From positions 340 through 7,160 of the forward strand of contig DAIDTV010000079.1 of assembly GCA_027457005.1 (NCBI GenBank): 6,821 bases of DNA. The letters are read 5' to 3'. Positions 1 to 5,376 of the stretch are shown in pieces (position 1 is the stretch's first letter; each line of letters opens with the position of its first letter). Source of the stretch: Chloroflexota bacterium (GTDB taxonomy: Bacteria; Chloroflexota; Limnocylindria; Limnocylindrales; CSP1-4). The notes beneath the pieces were generated by a model. It did no database searches and was not told the origin of the DNA. It saw only the letters and a program-made list of their open reading frames with translations. The position numbers and the translations under genes are program-made.

Positions 1-1151
1 GCGCGGTACGCGGTGAACTCGCGCCTCAGCGCATCCGGGTTGGTCCCGAGTGCCAGGGCCAGGTGGTACGTCGTCAGCTGCAACGGGATGGCGGTCGCCA
101 GCAGCGACCCGACGGGGCCGAGCAGGCCGACCGGGTCGGGCACCACCACCCGGCCCGCCGGCGTGAGCCCGGCCGGTATCCGGACGTCGGCAGCGGCGGT
201 CAGGATCGCGCCGGGACGCACCCCGACCCGGGCGACCGCGGCCAGCACCCGTCGGGCGCGTGCAGCCCGCACGTCCAGGCGGCCGCGATCGGACATCAGC
301 AGGACCAGCCCGGTGCCGACATCGAGCGCCGGGATGTGGCCGTGCAGCATGGTCTCCAGGTCGCGGTACGCCGTCGGGACGTAGGCGGCCTCCTCGATCT
401 TCAGCGTCATCTCGCGGCCCGCGATCCGATCGTTGCCGGAGCCGACCACCACCAGCGTCCGGCTCGCGGCCAGCTCGTGCGCCAGTCGCGCCGCCGCATC
501 GGCCGCGGCGATCCCCGCCTCGAGCGGCGCCCGCAACGCCACCGGGGTCGGGTGCCGCCCCGCGAGACGGTCGGCGACGAGCGCCGCCGCGACGATCGCC
601 CCGACGTACGCGATGGTGTGGCACCACGAGAGGTCGACCTCGGTGGTGCAGAGGCAGGCGTCCGCGACGGCCGCGGCCGGGCTGTTGGCGCCGGCGGTGA
701 TCAGCCCGACGCGCGCCCCGGCATCCCGCGCCGCGATCATCGCGTCGATCGTGGCCCGGCTCGCCCCCTCGTGGCTGATCCCGATCACGGCCCCCGGCCA
801 GGGGTCGAGCGCCGCCTCGAGCGCCTGTCGCGCGGCAGGCCCGATGCCCGGCAGGCCCGCGGGGCTCCACGCCTCGCGCCAGATGGCGGCGGCCGCCATC
901 GCCGCGTGCTCCGACGTGCCGCACCCGACCACCGCCGGTGGCCAGCCGGACGCCGCGCCCGCCCGCAGCAGCGACGCCATCACGGCGGCGGCGTCCGCGA
1001 CTGCCGGATGCGTGGCGAGGCGCCCGGCGAGATCGGGCTCGCGGACGATGGCGTCCCACATCAGGTAGGGCGGGCCGGATCGCAGCGGCGGCATGGGGGC
1101 CGCGGCCCACGGGTGGGACGGGTCGCAGGACGGACGCGGGTCGAGGCGCAT
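1..1151 (-). CDS. Double-SIS-domain sugar isomerase/aminotransferase-like protein, 3' end cut by window edge
   Basis: Predicted cytoplasmic phosphosugar-binding protein related to the isomerase half of glucosamine-6-phosphate synthase (GlmS), without the N-terminal glutaminase domain. At least 383 codons are visible. The first SIS domain holds GCGTSEH (76-82) and ISHEGAS (125-131), which correspond to the GlmS motifs around CGTS and SQSGET. The second holds VGSGN (236-240), REMTLKIEE (246-254) and MLHGH (268-272). The glutamate of REMTLK aligns by eye with the catalytic Glu of GlmS, and the HG pair is kept. The C-terminal YHLALALGTNPDALR (362-376) lacks the lysine that GlmS has just before its GT, so true GlmS isomerase activity is doubtful. 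The family usually stops soon after the NPD motif, so probably only a short tail is missing. A GGAGG at 1163-1167 lies 11 bases before ATG 1151 and 8 bases before an in-frame GTG at 1154, so either may be the start. ATG 1094 has no ribosome-binding site. Family assignment is secure; substrate is unknown. Confidence 0.9.
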   Translation of the reverse strand, partial: MRLDPRPSCDPSHPWAAAPMPPLRSGPPYLMWDAIVREPDLAGRLATHPAVADAAAVMASLLRAGAASGWPPAVVGCGTSEHAAMAAAAIWREAWSPAGLPGIGPAARQALEAALDPWPGAVIGISHEGASRATIDAMIAARDAGARVGLITAGANSPAAAVADACLCTTEVDLSWCHTIAYVGAIVAAALVADRLAGRHPTPVALRAPLEAGIAAADAAARLAHELAASRTLVVVGSGNDRIAGREMTLKIEEAAYVPTAYRDLETMLHGHIPALDVGTGLVLLMSDRGRLDVRAARARRVLAAVARVGVRPGAILTAAADVRIPAGLTPAGRVVVPDPVGLLGPVGSLLATAIPLQLTTYHLALALGTNPDALRREFTAYR

Positions 1152-1162
1152 CACGGCTGGGT

Positions 1163-1167
1163 CCTCC
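1163..1167 (-). promoter_or_regulatory. Shine-Dalgarno site of the SIS-domain gene
   Basis: GGAGG on the minus strand. It is 8 bases from GTG 1154 and 11 bases from ATG 1151. It supports a start here rather than at internal ATG 1094. Confidence 0.65.
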
Positions 1168-1200
1168 GGCCTTCCGTACGTCCGCCCCGGGCGCGGGATC

Positions 1201-1278
1201 TGGAGGCGAGGGCTGGATTCGAACCAGCGAATAGAGGCTTTGCGGGCCTCCCCCCTTGGACCACTCGGGCACCTCGCC
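1201..1278 (-). tRNA. tRNA-Cys (anticodon GCA) with encoded CCA and an atypical C33
   Basis: Full cloverleaf on the minus strand. The acceptor stem GGCGAGG (1278-1272) pairs perfectly with CCTCGCC (1211-1205). The D stem is CCC/GGG (1269-1267 with 1254-1252), and the D loop contains GG. The anticodon stem GAGGC/GCCTC (1250-1246 with 1238-1234) is perfect. The T stem GCTGG/CCAGC (1228-1224 with 1216-1212) encloses a standard TTCGAAT loop. The discriminator at 1204 is U, a cysteine identity base, and CCA follows at 1203-1201. The seven-base anticodon loop reads CCGCAAA, so the anticodon is GCA but position 33 (base 1244) is C instead of the near-universal U. The variable loop is five bases. The gene sits 74 bases after sodX and 49 bases before the SIS gene, all on the same strand. 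All stems are intact, so it does not look decayed, but decoding efficiency with C33 is uncertain. Confidence 0.93.
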
Positions 1279-1290
1279 GTGCCAGGACGC

Positions 1291-1296
1291 ATGCTA
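1291..1296 (-). promoter_or_regulatory. Possible -10 element of the tRNA-Cys gene
   Basis: TAGCAT on the minus strand ends 12 bases before the tRNA 5' end, which would place transcription start a few bases upstream of the mature tRNA. No -35 box stands at normal spacing: the nearest TTGACG (1330-1325) is 28 bases away, too far to pair with it. Read-through from sodX is an alternative. Confidence 0.3.
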
Positions 1297-1352
1297 CGCG
1301 AGATCGGCGATCTGGCGGAGCGCGCGTCAACCCAGTCTTCGTGATGCAGGGC

Positions 1353-1859
1353 TCAGCGGATGCGCCCCAGCCTCGTCGGCGGCCAGTATCGCGCCCAGGG
1401 CCGCCCGATCACCCCGGCCGGGTCGACCGGACCGAAGGCCCGGGAGTCGGTCGACTGGGCCGGATCGTCGCCCCGCAGCTCCAGGCGGCCGTCCTCGTCG
1501 ATGCCGACGACCCGTTTCACGAGCCAGCGCGACGGTTCGCGCGGGTCGGGGACGGCGACCAGGTCGGATGACCGGGGTGGCCGGCCCCGGTAGGCATCCG
1601 GGTCGACGAGCAACAGGTCGCCCGGCTCGAGGAGCGGACGCATGCTCCCGCCCGCGACTGCGCTCCGGAAGGCCCAGCTGCGGGCCACCCGGGCCACCTG
1701 CGGGCCGACCGCGATGCCCAGTGCGGCGATACCGATCCCGAACCTGACGCCCGCCCGGAAGCGGGCGCCAGGAAGTCGGTCGGAGGGAGGTCGACCGCGA
1801 TCCGCCCGCCGGGGCGCGGGCGAGGGACGACCCCGTCCGGAGGCGGCCCTGCGCTCCAC
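1353..1859 (-). CDS. sodX: Nickel-type superoxide dismutase maturation protease (S26 signal peptidase-like)
   Basis: Serine peptidase of the signal peptidase I/S24-S26 fold, expected to cut the leader from the neighbouring nickel superoxide dismutase and expose its nickel-binding N-terminal His. Using GTG 1859 the protein is 168 residues. GGSMRPLLEPGD (70-81) carries the nucleophile Ser72, and LVKRVVG (113-119) carries the general base Lys115, about the spacing usual in S26 enzymes. ELRGDDPAQSTDSRAFGPV then matches the conserved GDN/SxDSR box. A weak hydrophobic stretch at about 39-56 may anchor it in the membrane. The start is uncertain. GTG 1859 lies 23 bases after the sodN stop with no clear ribosome-binding site, so translation is probably coupled. 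GTG 1697 would give 114 residues without the hydrophobic stretch. Residues 1-38 are Arg/Pro-rich and may not be translated. The name rests on the family motifs plus direct adjacency to sodN. Confidence 0.88.
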   Translation of the reverse strand: MERRAASGRGRPSPAPRRADRGRPPSDRLPGARFRAGVRFGIGIAALGIAVGPQVARVARSWAFRSAVAGGSMRPLLEPGDLLLVDPDAYRGRPPRSSDLVAVPDPREPSRWLVKRVVGIDEDGRLELRGDDPAQSTDSRAFGPVDPAGVIGRPWARYWPPTRLGRIR

Positions 1860-1882
1860 CGGACGCGGTGGTGGCGTGCGGC

Positions 1883-2317
1883 TCAGGCCTGCGGCCTGCC
1901 GCCCTTGGTCTCCCAGAAGATGTCCGCGAACTCCTTCACCAGCGCCTGGAGCTGGGCCGCGGCACTCGCGTCGACGCTCTGCTTGCACGCGCCGGCCTGC
2001 TTGAGGATCCGCCAGGTCAGGTCGTGGAGCTTCGGGTACTTCTCGAGGTGCTCGGGCTTGAAGTAGTCGCTCCAGATGACCTGGATCTCGCGCTTGACGA
2101 TCTCCGCGTGCTCTTCCTTGATCGCGACGCAGCGCACGAACTTGTTGCGCTGGGCGACGTCGTTGCCGAGGTTGTCGTTGATGAGTTCGACCATGCGGGC
2201 AACGGTGCGGGCGCCGAGCTCGGCGTTGTGCGGATCGTAGATACCGCAGGGGATGTCGCAGTGGGCGTGGAGCGTGTGGCGGGGCGCGATGGCCGCCGCA
2301 ATCCGTTCTCGAAGCAC
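1883..2317 (-). CDS. sodN: Nickel-containing superoxide dismutase precursor
   Basis: Converts superoxide to oxygen and hydrogen peroxide using one nickel ion per subunit; the known enzyme is a cytoplasmic hexamer of four-helix bundles. The 144-residue precursor has an 18-residue leader ending in LHA, followed by the nickel hook HCDIPCGIYD (19-28). His1, Cys2 and Cys6 of the mature chain are the expected ligands. Downstream, AIKEEHAEIVK (65-75), VIWSDYFKPEHLEKYP (80-95) and the C-terminal DIFWETKG (132-139) match Streptomyces SodN as I remember it. The start is GTG 2317, because GGAGGAG (2330-2324) lies 8 bases upstream (counted from GGAGG) and the leader then resembles the short leaders of known SodN. 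ATG 2356 is in frame and adds MAQHTPRSPEESI, but it has no ribosome-binding site and would place GGAGGAG inside the gene. Two cysteines outside the hook (63 and 111) are not in the Streptomyces enzyme. sodX follows directly, as is typical. Regulation by a Nur-type nickel repressor is common in actinobacteria, but I see no convincing box. Confidence 0.96.
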   Translation of the reverse strand: MLRERIAAAIAPRHTLHAHCDIPCGIYDPHNAELGARTVARMVELINDNLGNDVAQRNKFVRCVAIKEEHAEIVKREIQVIWSDYFKPEHLEKYPKLHDLTWRILKQAGACKQSVDASAAAQLQALVKEFADIFWETKGGRPQA

Positions 2318-2323
2318 GATGGA

Positions 2324-2330
2324 CTCCTCC
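2324..2330 (-). promoter_or_regulatory. Strong Shine-Dalgarno site that fixes the sodN start
   Basis: GGAGGAG on the minus strand, ideally spaced before GTG 2317. It argues against the longer reading from ATG 2356 and sets the SodN leader at 18 residues. Confidence 0.75.
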
Positions 2331-2384
2331 GGACTTCGTGGTGTGTGCTGGGCCATCGTGCCACGGACCAGCCTCGCGCGCAGA

Positions 2385-2559
2385 CGGCCGTACCGGCGCG
2401 TCCGCGCCGCGGCCCGGCGTCCACGGCCGTACCTGTGCGTCCGCGCGGTAACCCCGCGTCCACGGCCGTGCCGGCGCACGTCCACGGCCGTGCCGGCGCG
2501 TCCGCACCACGGCCCCTCGTCCAGGGCCGTGCCGGCGCGTCCGCACCGTGGCGCTCCCA
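2385..2559. repeat. Degenerate 39-bp tandem repeat between divergent sodN and the LysM gene
   Basis: Five head-to-tail copies on the plus strand: 2385-2423 (39 bp), 2424-2462 (39), 2463-2484 (22, internally deleted), 2485-2523 (39) and 2524-2559 (36). Each begins with cGGCCGT and most end in GTCCA. The middle of the unit is GCGCGTCCGC followed by a C-rich stretch. Copy junctions create the perfect palindrome CACGGCCGTG at 2461-2470 and 2483-2492, centred 22 bp apart. Open frames run through the array on both strands because the unit is 13 codons long. The short copy breaks the frame and neither neighbour's start requires it, so I treat it as non-coding. Together with flanking unstructured bases it fills most of the 2318-2666 intergenic region. 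Confidence 0.85.
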
Positions 2560-2654
2560 TGCCGCCTGCTGCTCGTTGCGGCAATCGCTCGCGCATTCGA
2601 CCAATGGCCTGCGCCTGGTCGGGCCCCTGTCCGCTGCCGGCGCACGCGGGTCGG

Positions 2655-2660
2655 TATGAT
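2655..2660 (+). promoter_or_regulatory. -10 box of a leaderless promoter for the LysM gene
   Basis: TATGAT ends exactly six bases before ATG 2667, so transcription should begin at or next to the A of the start codon. This TANNNT-N6-ATG layout is known for leaderless genes in actinobacteria and related high-GC groups. There is no Shine-Dalgarno before the ATG, which fits. No good -35 box is seen. Confidence 0.6.
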
Positions 2661-2666
2661 GCCCGC

Positions 2667-4352
2667 ATGCACGATCGCCGAGCAGGCGCCCCGGACTTGA
2701 TGCCCGTCTGTCCGTTCCTGGCGCTGGCCACCGACCGCGATGCGCGGGCCGACGTGCCCGATCGCCGCCACCGATGCTACGCGGAGCCTGAGCCGGCGCC
2801 CCGTGCGCTTGCGCACCAGCAGCAGTACTGCCTGACTCCCGCCTTCGCCACCTGCGCGACGTTCCAGGATTGGGCCCGCAGGGAGGCGGCCCGCGTCCTT
2901 CCGTCCGGCGCGGCGCCCGCAGCCGCGGGTGCTCAGGCGGCCGGGGGGGCGCAGGCGGCCGACGCCGCGCCGGTCTGGGGGCTTCCGGCCGACCTCGAGG
3001 CCGCGGAAGCACCGGTCGACGGGGAACCGCCGGGCGGCGATCACCCGGCTGTCCCGGGCGACGCCGGCGAACCCGGGCTGTGGAGCGACGAGCGGGTCTG
3101 GGCCGCGCCTCCGCCCTGGCGACGCGGAGAGGACGCCGAGGCCCAGCCGCAGGGCCCCACGGAGGGAGTGCCCCGACCGGCGGCCGGGGAGTCCGGGGGC
3201 ATCGAGCGCGCAGAGCGCTCTGTCGAGCCTGGCACCGATCGAGGGCAGGCGCGGCCCGCCTGGGGCGAGGCGGCGTTGCGCGGGGCGCAGCTGGGGCCTC
3301 TGCCCGAACCTCCCGAGGGCCTGGTGCCGAGCACGGTCCGGCGGCCCTTCGACGAGCGGTGGGCACCGGGCGATGGAGGGCCCGGCAGTGGCGCGCTCGC
3401 CGATGGCACGCCCGCCGATTGCACGCCCGCCTCGTCGCGGGCCAAGACGCCGAGCCCCGAGCCCGGTCCGCCGGGGCCCGCGCGGGCGGCGAGCGGGCGC
3501 TCCGACACTCCGGGGACGGCACTCGACCGGCAAGCGCTCCGGGACGCCGCTTCCCCCGAGCTTCCGGCCTTCCTTGCCCGCCGCGCGTCCGTTGTGCCGG
3601 ACGTCCATCGGGATGCTGCAGCCGCGCGGCCGAGCCCGGGCGTTCCCATACCGCGGCGCGAGCCGGGTGCCGGTTCCTCGCCGGCCACACGTCCGAGCCC
3701 GGACCTCCGACCGGACGGCACGCCGCGCCCTGGCCGGGCGGTTCGTCCCACGCCGCAGTCCCGGTCCGAAGCACCGGGACGCTCCGTCGCCGCGCCTGAG
3801 GTGGGGGAACCCGGCGTGGGCGGGCTCAGGCTGCGCGGCATGCCCGCGCTGCGGCGACCCCGCGCCGAGGCCGTGGCCGGCCCGGAGGCGCTGGGGGCAC
3901 CGTCCTGGGAAACGCCGCTCCGGCGCGAGGCCTACCCGGATCTGCGCACGCGGGTGGGACTCCCCCAGATCCCCCGGCTGTGGCTCGGGGCGATCGCCCT
4001 CGTCGTCGCAGGGATCATCCTCTTCCTCACTCCCACCCGGGTGCCGGGGTTCTTCGGCGGGCAGCCCGCCGCGACCCTCGTGCCGACGCCGGCCGCGACG
4101 CCCACCGTCTCGGTGGCACCCACGCCCCCACCGCTGCCCACGCCGTTCGTCTACACCGTCGTGCAGGGTGACACCCTTTCGGGGATCGCGGCCAGGAACG
4201 GACTCACGCTGTCCCAGCTGCTCAAGGCGAACCCGCAGATCAAGAACGAGAACCAGCTGGCGATCGGGGACAGGCTCACCATCCCGGTCAAGAGCTCGTC
4301 CGGCGGAGCGGTGACCGGCACCGGGGGAACCGCGGCGAGCGGCGCGCCCTGA
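2667..4352 (+). CDS. Single-pass membrane protein: N-terminal Cys4 module, long disordered linker, C-terminal LysM domain
   Basis: 561-residue protein. LysM domains bind N-acetylglucosamine-containing glycans such as peptidoglycan, so the C-terminus probably attaches to the cell wall. Residues 1-70 hold Cys15, 37, 55 and 63 (C-X21-C-X17-C-X7-C) within VCPFLAL, HRCYAEP, QYCLTP and TCATFQDWA. The spacing suggests a zinc- or iron-sulfur-binding fold. I recognise the pattern from similar LysM proteins but know no established function. Residues ~75-425 are Pro/Ala/Gly/Arg-rich and probably disordered, with a DGTPA/DCTPA micro-repeat encoded at 3402-3431. A membrane segment spans ~438-456, preceded by Arg-rich sequence, so the N-terminus should face the cytoplasm. 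A Pro/Thr-rich external linker leads to LysM (494-541: VVQGDTLSGIAARNG to IGDRLTIPV) and a short Gly/Ser/Ala tail. The start is set by the TATGAT box six bases upstream; open frame continues further upstream but only through repeats. It is divergent from sodN and converges on the permease gene. Confidence 0.88.
   Translation: MHDRRAGAPDLMPVCPFLALATDRDARADVPDRRHRCYAEPEPAPRALAHQQQYCLTPAFATCATFQDWARREAARVLPSGAAPAAAGAQAAGGAQAADAAPVWGLPADLEAAEAPVDGEPPGGDHPAVPGDAGEPGLWSDERVWAAPPPWRRGEDAEAQPQGPTEGVPRPAAGESGGIERAERSVEPGTDRGQARPAWGEAALRGAQLGPLPEPPEGLVPSTVRRPFDERWAPGDGGPGSGALADGTPADCTPASSRAKTPSPEPGPPGPARAASGRSDTPGTALDRQALRDAASPELPAFLARRASVVPDVHRDAAAARPSPGVPIPRREPGAGSSPATRPSPDLRPDGTPRPGRAVRPTPQSRSEAPGRSVAAPEVGEPGVGGLRLRGMPALRRPRAEAVAGPEALGAPSWETPLRREAYPDLRTRVGLPQIPRLWLGAIALVVAGIILFLTPTRVPGFFGGQPAATLVPTPAATPTVSVAPTPPPLPTPFVYTVVQGDTLSGIAARNGLTLSQLLKANPQIKNENQLAIGDRLTIPVKSSSGGAVTGTGGTAASGAP
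2943..2949 (+). repeat. Seven-G homopolymer within the LysM gene
   Basis: A run of seven G lies at about codon 93, just after the Cys4 module. The downstream frame is intact as given. Slippage here would separate the Cys4 module from the membrane and LysM parts; there is no evidence that this happens. Confidence 0.5.
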
Positions 4353-4490
4353 CGGCGAGCGGCGCGCCCTGACCCGGCGCGCGCTGACCCGGCCCATCGG
4401 CGCGCAGTGACCTGGCCCATCGGCGCGCAATGACGCGCCATGGCGACCTCAGGCGCGGCCCGGGTGCCCTGAGCGGCCCGGGTGTCCTGA
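4333..4490. repeat. Array of short tandem units, each ending in TGA, across the LysM gene's 3' end
   Basis: Plus-strand units: a perfect 20-bp tandem duplication, 4333-4352 and 4353-4372, which contains the LysM stop codon; a 15-bp shortened unit, 4373-4387; a 23-bp pair, 4388-4410 and 4411-4433, differing at two positions; and an 18-bp pair, 4455-4472 and 4473-4490, differing at one. All end in TGA and most contain GGCGCGC or GGCCC cores. The stop codons fall in all three plus-strand frames. GGCGCGCC palindromes lie at 4341-4348 and 4361-4368. The array fills the gap between the convergent LysM and permease genes. I see no U-tract terminator; a weak hairpin ctcagg/cctgag (4448-4453 with 4468-4473) is the only stem found. 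Confidence 0.85.
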
Positions 4491-4509
4491 CGTGCGGCGC
4501 CCTCACACC

Positions 4510-5376
4510 TCAGATCTCGCGCCTCTCGAACAGCAGCACCGCCAGCAGGAGCACGAGCGCGATCCACGCCAGCGCCCAGCCAAGCTCCGCGGGCGCCGGC
4601 GGCCCGGCCACCTCGAACGGGCTGAACCGGCCGGTCGCGATCGGCCCGGCGATGCCGGCCTGCGCGAGCTGCGAGGACGTGGGCTCCAGGCTCGCGGTCG
4701 CGCCGATCCAGAACGTGTCGCTGGGGAGCAGCCGCTGGCTGACCGCGGCGGCCTGCTGCAGGGATTCGACGCCGAAGAGCGCCGCGAAACGGCCCAGAAG
4801 GCCGATCACCCACGCCAGGCCGAACAGCACCACCGCGATCGCGCCCCCGGTGATCATCGACAGGCGCGTGCTCAGCGCCAGCGCGAAGGTCAGCAGGACG
4901 GCGCCTTCGCCGGCCAGGTAGAGGACGGCGGTCACGGGTTGCGGCGGGACCCAGCCGGTGATCCAGGCGCACGCGGCTATCTCCATCGACCCGGAGAGCA
5001 CCGCGTAGGCGATCACGATGACCATCAGCCCGAGCCACTTGCCGACCACCAGCCCCGAGCGCCGCAGCGGCCTGGCCAGCAGCGCCAGCGACACGCCGCT
5101 CTCCACGTCGCCCGCGACCGACGGCGCGCCGAAGACGACCGCGATCATCGCCAGCACGAAGCTGAACATGAACGCGACCATGATCAGGAGCTGCGACACG
5201 CCCAGGCGCAGCTGTGTCTCTGCCACGCCGTCCGAACGCGCCAGCTGAACGAACCGGTCGAAGCCCCAGCCCGTCACGACGACCACGAGCACCGTAAGGA
5301 ACAGCAGCGCCCACGCCAGCCGGCGCCGCACCGCCTCGCGCAGCGTCAGCCCGGCGACCACCAGGATGTCGCTCAT
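4510..5376 (-). CDS. ABC-2-type transporter permease (NosY-like)
   Basis: 288-residue integral membrane subunit, predicted partner of the ATPase encoded just upstream; together they would move an unidentified substrate, most likely outward. Six hydrophobic segments are visible at about 20-38, 62-86, 112-133, 148-170, 174-196 and 265-283. The N-terminal LTLREAVRRRLAWALLF and the cytoplasmic-loop sequence GDVESGVSLALLARPLRRSG followed by GKWLG are typical of ABC-2 permeases of the NosY kind. The long segment between helices 5 and 6 (~197-264) is probably an external loop. ATG 5376 overlaps the ATPase stop as ATGA, so the two are translationally coupled. The gene ends the operon and converges on the LysM gene. 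Nothing in the window identifies the substrate. Confidence 0.92.
   Translation of the reverse strand: MSDILVVAGLTLREAVRRRLAWALLFLTVLVVVVTGWGFDRFVQLARSDGVAETQLRLGVSQLLIMVAFMFSFVLAMIAVVFGAPSVAGDVESGVSLALLARPLRRSGLVVGKWLGLMVIVIAYAVLSGSMEIAACAWITGWVPPQPVTAVLYLAGEGAVLLTFALALSTRLSMITGGAIAVVLFGLAWVIGLLGRFAALFGVESLQQAAAVSQRLLPSDTFWIGATASLEPTSSQLAQAGIAGPIATGRFSPFEVAGPPAPAELGWALAWIALVLLLAVLLFERREI

Noticed and set aside
1201..1278. tRNA as a mobile-element attachment site
   Set aside because: No integrase, no duplicated 3' tRNA fragment and no composition break are visible in the window.
938..1344. Plus-strand frames containing GGEGWIRTSE and RRGLDSNQRI
   Set aside because: These are translations of the strand opposite the tRNA, a well-known annotation artefact, and lie antisense to the SIS gene.
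63..1571. A 502-codon plus-strand frame
   Set aside because: Antisense to the SIS gene, tRNA and sodX, with no recognisable domain and Arg/Gly-rich composition.
2385..2559. CRISPR-like array
   Set aside because: Units are contiguous degenerate tandem copies with no unique spacers, and no cas genes are present.
2576..2584. Near-palindrome TTGCGGCAA upstream of sodN as a possible Nur/Fur-type operator
   Set aside because: Too short, and it lacks the spaced-half-site layout of a Nur box (tTGCaa-N5-ttGCAA). One chance palindrome is expected in this much sequence.
1353..4430. A 1025-codon open frame on the minus strand
   Set aside because: Only its last ~115-168 codons (sodX) look like protein. 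The rest is antisense to the LysM gene and crosses sodN out of frame, being Arg/Gly/Pro-rich shadow sequence caused by high GC.
4448..4473. Hairpin ctcagg/cctgag as a transcription terminator
   Set aside because: Only six stem pairs, a 14-base loop and no T-tract on either strand. It is probably a by-product of the repeat array.
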